The translations under genes were made by a program, and so were the position numbers. This document shows positions 8,969 through 18,352 of a DNA stretch of 64,000 nt, one piece after another. Origin of the DNA: Peptococcaceae bacterium UBA7702. Lineage in GTDB: Bacteria > Bacillota > Dehalobacteriia > UBA7702. The DNA is taken from the NCBI GenBank assembly GCA_002482535.1, contig DLGE01000007.1:1-64000 (forward strand), given 5' to 3'. Position 1 is the first letter of the stretch. Each line of letters starts with the position of its first letter. The notes under the pieces were generated by a model. It had not been told where the DNA came from and did no database searches. It saw only the letters and a list, made by a program, of their open reading frames with translations.

Positions 8969-10159
8969 TTAGGGCAGTCTTGTTTCCAAATCATTCACAA
9001 ACTGAACGGCGCTTCGGCCGGAACGGCCATGATGCCATTTTTCCCATTGCAACGCCGCGGTTTTCAGGGTTTCTCTATCGATGGCAAGACCACGGCGGGC
9101 AGCGACAGCGTAAACGATGTCCAAAAACTCTTTCTGATCGGGGCTGAGGAAGGCCACGGTCAAGCCGAACCGGGAGGAAAGAGAGAGCTTCTCATCCCGG
9201 GATTCCCTGACGTTGACCTCTTCTCCAAGGCGCTCCTGCCAATACTCTTTGAGCAGATGACGGCGGTTGGAGGTGGCGTAGATCAACAGGTTATCCGGCT
9301 GACGGCGGAGGCTGCCTTCTAAAATACGCTTGAATTCCCTGTATTCCGAGGCTTCATTTTCAAAGGAAAGGTCGTCGATGAAAACGATGAATTTCAGGCC
9401 TATCTCTGAAACAAAGGCGGCGATTTCCCCAAGGACCATGATATCGGACTTGTCCAGCTCAATGAGGCGCAGCCCCTTTTCAAAAAAGAGCGTACCCAAG
9501 GCCTTGACCATCGACGATTTACCGGTTCCCCGCTCCCCGTAGAGGAGAGCGTTGTTGCAGCCCTTGCCCTCAAGAAAAGATTCGGTATTGCGGATCAGCG
9601 CCGCTTTTTGGTCCCCGCAGCCCACCAACTGTTCCATGGTAACAAGGTCGGGATCGGCCACGGTTTCTAAGCCTTTCCGCCAGCGGAAAAAAGGCGTAAA
9701 AGCAAACTCTCCATAACCGCGGAGGCGGTAAAAATCAATCAGATGCCCAAAAAAAGCACCTTGATCCCGGGTTTTGAGATCCTCCAAAAGCGCCGCTTCT
9801 TCCCGACAAGGCGCTTTCACCCGGGAGGGCGCGTAATCACCAAAGACACCGTCAATCTTCTGCCATGGATCGATCAGGGCGAAAAACTGCTCTGTCTCCT
9901 CTTTTGCCATTTGATAAAGGCTGCACTCCTTTGTTAGGCCCTTTAGCACACCGCGGCTGAAGAGATGATCGCCCAAAAGCAGACGCAGAGCGTAGCGCAG
10001 CCGCAAATTTCCGGCGATGCCCTCCGTCTCCGCCCACCGTATCAAAAAGGCAAGGAGTTCTCCGTTGTCCACACTTTCCCTTGCACCGGCGAAAACAGGG
10101 TCTTTGCCGATATCCCGATAAATGATAAAATTGGTAGATTCGTGTTCCTGATGCGCCAT
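8969..10159 (-). CDS. DUF815-family AAA+ ATPase
   Basis: The protein has 396 aa. Walker A GERGTGKSS sits near residue 205 and Walker B FIVFIDDLSFE near 255. YATSNRRHL (sensor 1) and LSSRFGL follow, the usual core of DUF815 ATPases. The N-terminal ~170 residues are helical and less conserved, as in other family members. The cellular role of the family is unsettled. Its closest downstream neighbour encodes the deacetylase-fold protein. Confidence 0.82.
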   Translation of the reverse strand: MAHQEHESTNFIIYRDIGKDPVFAGARESVDNGELLAFLIRWAETEGIAGNLRLRYALRLLLGDHLFSRGVLKGLTKECSLYQMAKEETEQFFALIDPWQKIDGVFGDYAPSRVKAPCREEAALLEDLKTRDQGAFFGHLIDFYRLRGYGEFAFTPFFRWRKGLETVADPDLVTMEQLVGCGDQKAALIRNTESFLEGKGCNNALLYGERGTGKSSMVKALGTLFFEKGLRLIELDKSDIMVLGEIAAFVSEIGLKFIVFIDDLSFENEASEYREFKRILEGSLRRQPDNLLIYATSNRRHLLKEYWQERLGEEVNVRESRDEKLSLSSRFGLTVAFLSPDQKEFLDIVYAVAARRGLAIDRETLKTAALQWEKWHHGRSGRSAVQFVNDLETRLP

Positions 10160-10516
10160 GACAATTCCTGCTGATCTCTTATTTTATACGGGAAAAATCC
10201 CGAAAAAGGCAAAGGATTCCATTTGTATTTTAACACAAGCAGCCTAAAAAACCAACCGCAAATTTTGCAAATCAGAGAAAAGTTTTCCTTCTCTCCCCAG
10301 GTGGCAATCAAAGGAGAGCAGGGAAAAGACAGGAGGTTTTCTCACCGCAGGACACAAAACAGAAACCTCTTGCCGCCGCCGCGCATTTTGTCTATGGGAC
10401 GAAAGGGCAAACACCGCTTCCTCCTTAATAGAGACAAATTCTTTTGCAGCTTTTATTTTCGGCAAAATATGGTATAATAAGTAGCAAATATTCTATCTTT
10501 TAATACGGAGGCAAAA
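10160..10516. promoter_or_regulatory. Divergent intergenic region with -10 element for the aminopeptidase
   Basis: No convincing gene is seen here. A TATAAT at 10473-10478 on the plus strand lies upstream of the GGAGG site of the M29 aminopeptidase; a matching -35 is weak. The rest holds nothing I can identify. Confidence 0.5.
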
Positions 10517-11620
10517 ATGAAAGATCTCAGAATCCAAAAATTAGCGGAGCTTTTGATTCAATATTCCACCCACATCCAGCCGGGAGAGAAAGTGCTCATC
10601 GATACCGTCGGTGAAGCCGACGATCTCTGCAAGGCGATCATTGAGGAAACGTATCAAGCCGGCGGCATTCCTTTCGTTAACGTGGAAAACCCCGTTTTAA
10701 ACGCTGCCGTGGTGAAAGAGGCGTCAAAGGAGTTTTTCACCAGCCAACGGAAATGGGAAGAGCTGCGCATGAAGGAAATGGACGCCTACATCGGCGTACG
10801 GGCCGGAAAGAATACTTATACGATGAAAAGCGTTCCCAGCAAACAGCATGAAATGCAAAGCACCCTCTTATGGGAACCGGTTCACGGCCAGATTCGCGTC
10901 AACAAAACAAAATGGGTCATTCTGCGCTACCCCAACGACTCCATGGCACAAATGGCGGAAATGCCCACCGAGGACTTTGAAGATTATTTCTTCAATGTCT
11001 GCACCGTGGATTACGGCAAGATGAGCAAAGATATGGACCCGCTGGTAAAATTGATGGAAAGAACCGACAAAGTCCGCATCAAGGGGCCCGGCACCGATTT
11101 AAACTTCTCGATCAAAGATATCCCGGTGATCAAATGCTCCGGTGAGAAGAACATTCCCGACGGAGAGGTTTATACCGCACCGGTCAAAGACAGCGTCAAC
11201 GGTGTCATCCGTTACAACACACCCTCCCCTTACGACGGTTTTGTTTTCAAAGATATGGAGCTCACCTTCGAACACGGCAAAATCATCAAAGCCGTTTCCA
11301 ATGATTCAAAACGCTGCAACGCCATTTTCGATACCGATGAAGGCGCGCGCTATGTCGGCGAGTTTTCCTTTGGTTTAAATCCCCAGATCCACGATGCCAT
11401 GGGGGATATTCTCTTTGATGAAAAAATCGCCGGTTCCATCCACTTTACCCCCGGCGCCTCTTACGACGACGCCTACAACGGCAACAAAAGCGCCGTTCAT
11501 TGGGATCTCGTATTGATCCAAACCGCCGCTTACGGCGGCGGTGAAATTTGGCTCGACGACGTTCTCGTCCGCAAAGACGGCCTTTTCGTTATCGACGAGC
11601 TGAAAGGGCTGAACCCCTAA
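10517..11620 (+). CDS. M29 family metallo-aminopeptidase
   Basis: A 367-aa cytoplasmic aminopeptidase of the AmpS/PepS (thermophilic aminopeptidase) family. Segments DGEVYTAP, YVGEFSFGLN, GSIHFTPG and SAVHWDLVLI carry the Glu, Glu, His and His/Asp ligands expected of the two-metal site in the C-terminal half. The length fits the family (about 370-410). GGAGG lies seven bases before the ATG. The kinase gene follows after 32 bases and may be co-transcribed. Confidence 0.88.
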   Translation: MKDLRIQKLAELLIQYSTHIQPGEKVLIDTVGEADDLCKAIIEETYQAGGIPFVNVENPVLNAAVVKEASKEFFTSQRKWEELRMKEMDAYIGVRAGKNTYTMKSVPSKQHEMQSTLLWEPVHGQIRVNKTKWVILRYPNDSMAQMAEMPTEDFEDYFFNVCTVDYGKMSKDMDPLVKLMERTDKVRIKGPGTDLNFSIKDIPVIKCSGEKNIPDGEVYTAPVKDSVNGVIRYNTPSPYDGFVFKDMELTFEHGKIIKAVSNDSKRCNAIFDTDEGARYVGEFSFGLNPQIHDAMGDILFDEKIAGSIHFTPGASYDDAYNGNKSAVHWDLVLIQTAAYGGGEIWLDDVLVRKDGLFVIDELKGLNP

Positions 11621-11652
11621 TTTCTCACGGATCGGAGAAAGGATGATGTGAA

Positions 11653-13314
11653 ATGAAGAAAGAAAGCACCGTGAATATCACCATTGAAGGCAAGGTGCAT
11701 ACCTTTCCCTACGGTATTCAGCTGGAAAAAGTCTTGGCCTCCTTTGGCCGCCAGGAGATTCCCATCGTCGGCGCACTGATCAACGGTTATGTTCGGGCAC
11801 TTTACTACACCATTATCATTGACTGCACTTTGAGCTGGATCGATCTCACCTCCAATTTGGGGCGCAGCATCTACCGGAACAGTCAGCGGCTGATGCTTTT
11901 ATCCGCCCACAACAACATTTTCCCGGAACGTAGGCTCTATATCAAGCATTCTCTGGGCGACGGCACCTACTGCGAAAGCCGCGGCGACGAGCAGTTCAGC
12001 GAAGGGATGCTGGCGGCTTTGAAAGAAGAAATCAGCCGTTTGATTCGGGAGAAGGTGCCCATCGATCGCCGGTCCATCTTTACCGAAGACGCCAAAGCCC
12101 TCTACCAAAAGCGGGGCGACTGCATTCAATCGGAATTGCTGGCCGCTTCCAGCAAAGATAATTTCGGCTTTTACGAGGTGGATAAAACGGTGGAGGCCTT
12201 TCACGGCGCCGTAGTCAGCAACTGCGCCAATGTGCCAATTTTCGACCTAACCCCCTTCGATCAGGGTTTTATTTTGCGGGCCCCTACGGCCAAGGCCCCC
12301 AACCGCATCGAGCCGAGCCTTTCCATTCTGCATATCGGCACCCTTTTCAACCGTTTTGACCGCTGGGCAGAATCGCTGAAGGTCAGCACCATCGGCGAGC
12401 TGAACCACGCCATCCGCCACGGCAACACCCCCCGCGTCATTGAAATGGCGGAAATGATGCAGACCCAAAATATCTTTGAAATCGGCCAGGAAATCATCGG
12501 CGACATCGAAAATATACGGGTAGTCCTCATTGCTGGCCCGTCGTCGTCGGGGAAAACCACCTTTTCCCACAAATTCAGCGTCTTTTTTCAGGTCAACGGC
12601 ATCGAACCGGTGACCTTGGGTATGGACGATTACTTTGTCGACCGGGACAAAACGCCCCTGGATGAACACGGCAACTATGATTTCGAATCCATCAACTGCA
12701 TCGATTTACAGCGCTTTGACAACGACATCGACGCCCTCATCAACGGCAAAACCATTGAAGCGCCGATCTTCGATTTTGTCAAGGGACGGCGCAAAAAGGA
12801 AACCCGCACCATGCGGATGAAAAAGAATCAAATTTTGGTCATCGAGGGCATCCATTGTCTCAATGAGCGAATCGCCGCTTCCATTCCGGTCGTGAACAAA
12901 CGGCGCATCTTTATGAGCGCTCTGACCCAGCTCAACATCGACCGCTACAACCCCATTTCCAGTACCGACAATCGCCTGATCCGCCGCATCACCAGGGATA
13001 AGGCCGCCAGAAACACCTCGCCGGCGGAAACGATCATGCGCTGGGAGTCGGTGCAGCGGGGGGAGAATATCAACATTTACCCCTTCCAGGAAAACGCGGA
13101 TTTCTTCTGCAATACCTCCCTCATTTATGAAATGGCGGTTTTGAAGCCCTTTATCGAGCCGGAGCTGAGAAAAATCACCACAGATCAAAAAGCCTATAAC
13201 GAGGCAAAACGGATTCTCTCCATCCTCGACTTCATGCTGCCCATCGATGCCGCCCTGGTCCCACCCAATTCCCTGTTAAGGGAATTTATTGGCGGTTCGG
13301 CCTTTGCCGAATAA
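11653..13314 (+). CDS. Nucleoside (uridine) kinase-like protein with N-terminal TGS-like domain
   Basis: The protein has 553 aa. The N-terminal ~65 residues resemble a TGS/ubiquitin-like domain, residues ~70-270 are of the kind seen before the kinase in this family, and the C-terminal half is a phosphoribulokinase/uridine kinase domain with P-loop AGPSSSGKTTFS near residue 297 and a GMDDYFVDR motif after it. The product is usually annotated as nucleoside kinase; the nucleotide substrate has not been deduced here. A terminator follows at 13358. Confidence 0.85.
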   Translation: MKKESTVNITIEGKVHTFPYGIQLEKVLASFGRQEIPIVGALINGYVRALYYTIIIDCTLSWIDLTSNLGRSIYRNSQRLMLLSAHNNIFPERRLYIKHSLGDGTYCESRGDEQFSEGMLAALKEEISRLIREKVPIDRRSIFTEDAKALYQKRGDCIQSELLAASSKDNFGFYEVDKTVEAFHGAVVSNCANVPIFDLTPFDQGFILRAPTAKAPNRIEPSLSILHIGTLFNRFDRWAESLKVSTIGELNHAIRHGNTPRVIEMAEMMQTQNIFEIGQEIIGDIENIRVVLIAGPSSSGKTTFSHKFSVFFQVNGIEPVTLGMDDYFVDRDKTPLDEHGNYDFESINCIDLQRFDNDIDALINGKTIEAPIFDFVKGRRKKETRTMRMKKNQILVIEGIHCLNERIAASIPVVNKRRIFMSALTQLNIDRYNPISSTDNRLIRRITRDKAARNTSPAETIMRWESVQRGENINIYPFQENADFFCNTSLIYEMAVLKPFIEPELRKITTDQKAYNEAKRILSILDFMLPIDAALVPPNSLLREFIGGSAFAE

Positions 13315-13357
13315 ATCATCAATATAAAAGAACAAGCCAAAGCAATCCGATTGATCT

Positions 13358-13418
13358 CAGCCTGTAAACAGAGAACCCATTGCGTAAAAGCGCAAACGGG
13401 TTCTTTTTACAGGCTGTT
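13358..13418 (+). terminator. Terminator after the nucleoside kinase gene
   Basis: Nested stems: an outer CAGCCTGTAAA pairs with TTTACAGGCTG, and an inner AGAACCC...GCG pairs with CGC...GGGTTCT, followed by T-rich sequence. Confidence 0.75.
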
Positions 13419-13594
13419 TTCTATGGTTTGGACAAAACAAATATTATTGATCTCTTTTGTTGATTTAGAAAAATTATTGTTGTATGATAGAAAAGTAACA
13501 ACATCGGAAGTATTCGTACTTCATAGTGTACGGAAATTCGCAAGCCGGGATTTTTCATATAAATCAATATAATTAGAAATGAGGTCAAACAAAC

Positions 13595-13822
13595 ATGAAA
13601 AAAGAAGATATCTATATTTTAGTCGGATTCATTGGTATCCTGCAAACGGTACTGTTCATCGGTTTCTGCTTTGCTTTGAGGTCGGTATCTTCTGTAACTG
13701 TAGGCTATTATGGATTGGATCGGCAGCTAATCACTCCCATTGTCATTTCATTTTTGGGCTTCGGCCTTATGACCGGATACGGTTTTTTCAAGAAATATCA
13801 TCTCGATAGATTTTTTAAATAA
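13595..13822 (+). CDS. Small two-helix membrane protein, 75 aa
   Basis: Two hydrophobic segments (about 7-28 and 45-65) are separated by a short loop, with a basic C-terminus FKKYHLDRFFK. A GAGG site lies about ten bases before the ATG. I recognise no family. It stands alone between a terminator and the repeat element at 13893. Confidence 0.6.
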   Translation: MKKEDIYILVGFIGILQTVLFIGFCFALRSVSSVTVGYYGLDRQLITPIVISFLGFGLMTGYGFFKKYHLDRFFK

Positions 13823-13875
13823 AATATGATATCAATCAACTAAGAACAGAATGCGATTTATTGACACACTGAAAA

Positions 13876-14064
13876 GACGGGAAATCCCGTCTTCAGCTTG
13901 TCAAAAAAGTGGCCTCGCCACTTTCCCGCCAAGCTGATGCGGCGGCGGCATTGCCGCCACCTGGGATTAAAGTACCCGGACGGGGAGACGGTGCTCCCCT
14001 TCCCGCCCTTCCCCTGAGAGGTTTTGGCCTTATTGACAGTCTAAGACGGGAAATCCCGTCTTTT
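13876..14064. repeat. Dispersed non-coding repeat A, copy 1, with flanking duplicate palindromes
   Basis: The core at 13893-14042 closely matches 28584-28736 in the same orientation; a 34-base stretch is identical (13958-13991 and 28652-28685). The core contains several GC-rich hairpins, and its ends form an imperfect inverted repeat (AGCTTGTCAA against AGACTGTCAA). Just outside the core, the palindrome GACGGGAAATCCCGTC occurs on both sides (13877-13892 and 14045-14060), so the core sits between direct repeats. No coding potential. This looks like a MITE or a structured RNA element. Confidence 0.75.
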
Positions 14065-14083
14065 CTTATGACAAAATCTATAG

Positions 14084-14089
14084 TATAAT
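14084..14089 (+). promoter_or_regulatory. -10 element of the subtilase gene
   Basis: TATAAT lies so close to the gene that transcription would begin near 14096-14097, at the ATG used here as the start. The -35 region is weak. The first in-frame ATG (14088) overlaps this box and cannot be in that transcript. Confidence 0.45.
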
Positions 14090-14096
14090 GACAGTT

Positions 14097-16718
14097 ATGA
14101 TGAATAAAATGAAGATCATGAAAAAAGCATATGCCCTGTTGATCACGGTGCTACTCCTCAGTTTCATGGTGACTCCCGCGGGGGTTGCCGCGAACAAGGA
14201 GGACGGCGACGGGGAAACCTATATCGTCACCTTAAAGGGCGATGCCGACGCTTCCGCCACCTTTGAGAATAAGTATGATCTGACCCAGCTAACCGCGGTG
14301 GATCACGGGATCTACGTCACCGACGGGGAAAACGCCGACGTGCTGGAAAATAGCTCCATTGTGGAATCGGTGGCGGAATCGAAGACGAGAACGACCTGCG
14401 TCGCTCCGAATGATCCTCTCTATACCGGCGGCTCCCAATGGGCGCTGCCGGCAATCAACGCCGAAGAGGGCTGGGACGTCACCACCGGTTCCGCCGACGT
14501 TACCGTCGTCGTCATCGATACGGGTTTTACCTATGACCACCAGGACAACGGTAATGTCGTCGCCGGGAAAGATTATATCACCAAAACCACCAATACCGAG
14601 GACTGCGAAACCCACGGCACCGCCACGGCGGGGCTGATTGGCGCCGCCACCAACAATGCCCTCGGCATCGCCGGCGCTTGCTGGGATGTGAACGTCGTGA
14701 TGCTGCGCGCGATTGATGTCGATACTTCCGGCAGCGAGCCTCGGTCCGTCGGTAAAGACGCTGATATCATCGCCGCCGTCTACGACGCCGTCGACGTTTA
14801 CGGCGCCGACGTGATCTCCATGAGCTTCGGCGGCACCAACACCTACAAAGCACTGAAAACAGCTTATCAATACGCCTACGACCATGGCGCAATCCTGGTG
14901 GCCGCCGCGGGCAACGCGGGACAAAACAGCTCACCCCTGGAGTATCCCGCGGCCTATGACGAGGTGATCGGCGTCGCTGCCATTAATTCAAGTTTACAAA
15001 GGGCTTCTTACTCCACGGCCAACGAATCGGTCTTTATTGCGGCCCCGGGTTCCAATATCCGTTCCCTGGGGAACGCCTCTTATGCCGGCAGCGATTACAT
15101 CAGCCTCGACGGGACCTCCCTGGCGACGCCTTACGTCGCTGCCCTGGCTGCTTTGGCCCGATCCATTGACCCCGATATCAGCCAGGAGGAATTCAAGTAT
15201 TACCTGCGTTTGGGCAGCACAGACATTGCGCCGGCGGGGTACGACGTCTATACCGGTTACGGTCTGATCAACTACGGCGCTACCCTCAAGACCATCGTGG
15301 CCAACCAAAGTGACACAAAACCGGCGGGAACGGGTACGGCCAGCGACCCCTACCTGATTTCCAACGAATCGGAACTTCATTGGTTCAAAACAGCGGTGAA
15401 CAGTGGTAAAACTGCCATCTGCGCCAGTTTGACCGGGGACCTCAGCGTTACCGAAACGAGCTGGTATCCCATAGAGACCTACAACGGCGCCTTTGACGGC
15501 AACGGCCATACCATATTTATGGGTACCAATGACAACAGCCTTTTTGCTTCCGTTGGGGAAAAAGGCCTCGTCTCCCGCCTCACGGTTTCCGGCGATATCA
15601 ACAAAAACGAAAACCGCGCGTTGATCGCCGCGGAAAACCGCGGTACGATCAGTGACTGCGTTGCCGCAGGCAGCGTTACTGCGACCTATGCCGGGGGGAT
15701 CTGCGTGACCAATTATGGCGCCATCACCCGCTGCGTCAACAGGGCCGCCCTTTCCGCGGCGAACTATAGCGGCGGGATCGCGGCAATTTCCACAGGGGGC
15801 ACCATCACTTACTGTTACAATACAGGAAGCATCTCCTCGGGGACCAACAACGCCGGGGGGATTTGCGCTTATGCCAAAGAGGGGACGATGATTTCTTCCT
15901 GCTACAATACGGGTACGGCCAGCGGTTCCGTGGTTACCAGGGGCGTCGCCGTAAAGGTCAGCGATTCCACGGTGAGCAATTGCTTTTATGACAAGAGCGT
16001 GATCAGCGGCGGCTCCTCTTCCGCCTCCATTTGCGGCAAAACCACGGAGACGATGAAAAGCAACGGCTTTCTTTGCCTGCTCAACCACGGTAACGGCTAC
16101 TTTGGCCAGGATACGGAAAACGTCAACAACGGCTACCCCGTGCTGTCCGCCTCCAGTCTGACGGCGTATTTCGACGATGTTGCCATCAACGCCTGGTATG
16201 TTGATTATGTTTATGCCCTTGCCGCCACGGGTATCGTCCAAGGCAAAGGCAACCACTTATACGCACCGGAAGACACCGTCAGCCGGGCGGAATACACGGT
16301 ACTCCTGGCCAGAGCGACGGGGAGCGATCTTTCCGCCTACGCCAATCAAAGTTCCTTTACGGATGTGGAAAACAACCAATGGTATACGGCGGCCATTGCC
16401 TGGGCTTATGATAATCACATCGTCAACGGTGTGGGCAATCAACGCTTCGCGCCGAACACTTCCATCACCAGGGAAGAAATCGCCGCGATCACCGCGCGCT
16501 ACATCGAACAGCATAAAAACAGCGACCTTTCTTTCTCCGCAACACTGCCCTTTTCCGATAGTGAAACCATTGCCGGCTGGGCCAAGGAAAGCGTTGCTCT
16601 CATGACGGAGCTGGGGATCCTTACGGGGTTTCAAGACGGTCGTTTCGCCCCCAGGGAACTGGCCACCAGGGGACAAGCTGCCGCCATCCTTGATCGGCTA
16701 TTAAAAGCCTCTTATTGA
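14097..16718 (+). CDS. SLH-anchored subtilisin-like serine protease
   Basis: An exported multidomain protease of about 873 aa. Counting from the first in-frame ATG at 14088, a signal peptide covers ~11-35 and an inhibitor-like propeptide ~40-105. The S8 catalytic domain spans ~110-405 with Asp144 (VVVIDTG), His176 (ETHGTATAG), oxyanion Asn276 (AAAGNAG) and Ser344 (GTSLATP). GLUG-like beta repeats cover ~415-700, and three SLH domains (~705-876) would hold it on the cell wall. The start is uncertain: five Met codons are clustered, none has a clear ribosome site, and the -10 box would produce a leaderless message from 14097. Confidence 0.88.
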   Translation: MMNKMKIMKKAYALLITVLLLSFMVTPAGVAANKEDGDGETYIVTLKGDADASATFENKYDLTQLTAVDHGIYVTDGENADVLENSSIVESVAESKTRTTCVAPNDPLYTGGSQWALPAINAEEGWDVTTGSADVTVVVIDTGFTYDHQDNGNVVAGKDYITKTTNTEDCETHGTATAGLIGAATNNALGIAGACWDVNVVMLRAIDVDTSGSEPRSVGKDADIIAAVYDAVDVYGADVISMSFGGTNTYKALKTAYQYAYDHGAILVAAAGNAGQNSSPLEYPAAYDEVIGVAAINSSLQRASYSTANESVFIAAPGSNIRSLGNASYAGSDYISLDGTSLATPYVAALAALARSIDPDISQEEFKYYLRLGSTDIAPAGYDVYTGYGLINYGATLKTIVANQSDTKPAGTGTASDPYLISNESELHWFKTAVNSGKTAICASLTGDLSVTETSWYPIETYNGAFDGNGHTIFMGTNDNSLFASVGEKGLVSRLTVSGDINKNENRALIAAENRGTISDCVAAGSVTATYAGGICVTNYGAITRCVNRAALSAANYSGGIAAISTGGTITYCYNTGSISSGTNNAGGICAYAKEGTMISSCYNTGTASGSVVTRGVAVKVSDSTVSNCFYDKSVISGGSSSASICGKTTETMKSNGFLCLLNHGNGYFGQDTENVNNGYPVLSASSLTAYFDDVAINAWYVDYVYALAATGIVQGKGNHLYAPEDTVSRAEYTVLLARATGSDLSAYANQSSFTDVENNQWYTAAIAWAYDNHIVNGVGNQRFAPNTSITREEIAAITARYIEQHKNSDLSFSATLPFSDSETIAGWAKESVALMTELGILTGFQDGRFAPRELATRGQAAAILDRLLKASY

Positions 16719-16855
16719 AGGTAGACGGTAACATTTTCCACAAAAAATTCCTTTTTTCGATGCATCAAAAAAAGGAAAAAGGGGAATGATGGCGAATTCT
16801 TAACAAAGTGTGATTTAGCTACCAATCGTATCATTCTTTAAGGAGGGTGTTTGAA

Positions 16856-17038
16856 ATGGCAAATACTGAAAGCAAAAAAGCAAAAGAAGGCAAGCAAGAA
16901 ACAGCTGTTTGCGCTTACTACAAAGCAGAGAAGAAACCCACTGACGGCGGAGACTGTTATTCGTTTGAACCCGAAAATCACGACGCCTATACCTGCATGC
17001 CCAGACTTTGCGGCAAATGCTATTATTATAAAAAATAG
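16856..17038 (+). CDS. Small cysteine-rich protein, 60 aa
   Basis: ATG at 16856 follows AAGGAGGG by eight bases; the in-frame ATG three codons earlier overlaps that site. The N-terminal ~16 residues are Lys/Glu-rich. The rest holds five Cys (19, 34, 47, 52 and 55), including a C-x4-C-x2-C cluster, and ends in YYYKK. This suggests a metal-binding or disulfide-bonded miniprotein, but I recognise no family. It ends in TAG. The terminator at 17111 follows. Confidence 0.6.
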   Translation: MANTESKKAKEGKQETAVCAYYKAEKKPTDGGDCYSFEPENHDAYTCMPRLCGKCYYYKK

Positions 17039-17110
17039 AGTACCCACTTTCAGCGCCTTTCATCAAAGACGCTGTTCCACACAAACGAAAACATCGTAAA
17101 CCTGAACATC

Positions 17111-17139
17111 AAAAAATCCGGCGCAAGCCGGATTTTTTT
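17111..17139. terminator. Bidirectional terminator at the end of the fatty acid operon
   Basis: AAAAAATCCGGC, loop GCAA, then GCCGGATTTTTTT. It closes the fab operon on the minus strand and the Cys-rich gene on the plus strand. Confidence 0.88.
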
Positions 17140-17149
17140 AATTCCAAAG

Positions 17150-18352
17150 TTACTTATATTTCCCCAGAATCACGCTGGAATTCTGACCGCCGAAACCGAA
17201 AGCGTTGGACATGGTGATTTCAACCTCGGCTGCGGTGGCCTCGGTAACAAGGTTCAAATCGCAATCTTCGTCTTTTTCCTCACAGGGGATCGTCGGCGGC
17301 AAAAAGCCGGTCTCCATAGCCTTGACACAGGCGATAAGTTCCGTGATACCACCACCAGCCATCATATGGCCGGTGGCGCCTTTGGTGGAGCTCACCGGCA
17401 CTGACAGATCGCCAAAAACCCTCTTGATGGCTTTGGTCTCCGCGGCATCCCCCCGCACTGTGGCGGTGCCGTGGGCGTTGATATAACCGATGTCCCCAGG
17501 CTTTAACCCAGCTTTGATCAGTGCCGCCTCCATGCAGGCAGCGGCCCCCAGCCCCTGGGGTTGGGGCGCCACAGGATGATAACCGTCGGTATTGTTGGCG
17601 TAACCCAAGAGTTCCGCCAAAATAACGGCCCCCCGCTTGCGGGCGCTGTCTTCCGTTTCCAAAATAAGGCTGCCGCCGCCCTCGCCGATGACGAAACCGT
17701 CTCGGTTTTTGTCAAAGGGACGGCTCTCCCCTTTTTTGGAAAGGGCTCCTGCTTTGGCCAGGCTGCAAATCATCAAGGGACAAAGGGACGCTTCTCCCGC
17801 CATGACAACCATGGCGTCGGCGGCGCCGGTTTCCAAGAGCATCGCCGCCAGGGAGACGGCGTCCCCCCCGGAGGAACAGGCGGTACTCACCGTGTAACAG
17901 GGACCTTTGAGGCTATGGTGAATGGATAACTGAGCGGCGGCGATGTTCCCCAACGTTTTCGTAAGGAAACGGGGACTGATGGGTTTTCCCTCCAAAACGT
18001 ATTCTTCCTGAGTTTGTCCGGTGAACCCCAATCCGTTCACGGCGGTTCCCATCACAATGCCGGTGCGGCAAGGGTCAAAATCGGCATTGCACTCCGCGAT
18101 GGCCTCTTCAGCGGCAACGTAAGCGTATTGCATGAAGAGGTCGAGATCCGTGACGAGCTTCGGCGGCAGCAGCGCCGGGGCATCAAAGGCCTTGACCTCC
18201 GCCCCCCGTTTGACCGGCAAATGCGCCGTGTTGATTCTGGTGATGGGGGCAATGCCGCAATCTTTGGCCAGCAACGATTTCCAATATGTATTTACACCGA
18301 TGCCGATGGGGGTTACGGCCCCCATACCGGTGATGACAATTCTTTTATGCAT
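17150..18352 (-). CDS. fabF: Beta-ketoacyl-ACP synthase II, second copy
   Basis: A 400-aa KAS II enzyme that extends acyl-ACP with malonyl-ACP. The Cys-His-His triad is intact: Cys159 in STACSSG, His in NAHGTATV and His in GATGHMMA. The frame is open upstream, but ATG 18352 (MHKRIVITGMG) has a GGAG site and overlaps the preceding fabF stop by eight bases, indicating coupling. It differs clearly from the neighbouring fabF. The active Cys argues against a chain-length-factor role; division of substrates between the two synthases is an inference. Confidence 0.88.
   Translation of the reverse strand: MHKRIVITGMGAVTPIGIGVNTYWKSLLAKDCGIAPITRINTAHLPVKRGAEVKAFDAPALLPPKLVTDLDLFMQYAYVAAEEAIAECNADFDPCRTGIVMGTAVNGLGFTGQTQEEYVLEGKPISPRFLTKTLGNIAAAQLSIHHSLKGPCYTVSTACSSGGDAVSLAAMLLETGAADAMVVMAGEASLCPLMICSLAKAGALSKKGESRPFDKNRDGFVIGEGGGSLILETEDSARKRGAVILAELLGYANNTDGYHPVAPQPQGLGAAACMEAALIKAGLKPGDIGYINAHGTATVRGDAAETKAIKRVFGDLSVPVSSTKGATGHMMAGGGITELIACVKAMETGFLPPTIPCEEKDEDCDLNLVTEATAAEVEITMSNAFGFGGQNSSVILGKYK

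Noticed and set aside
10244..10465. Minus-strand 73-codon frame in the gap before the aminopeptidase
   Set aside because: No ribosome site, no protein-like features, and it overlaps the likely control region.
14994..16256. Long minus-strand open frame (420 codons) inside the subtilase gene
   Set aside because: Shadow of the GC-rich subtilase coding sequence; no start site and no family resemblance.
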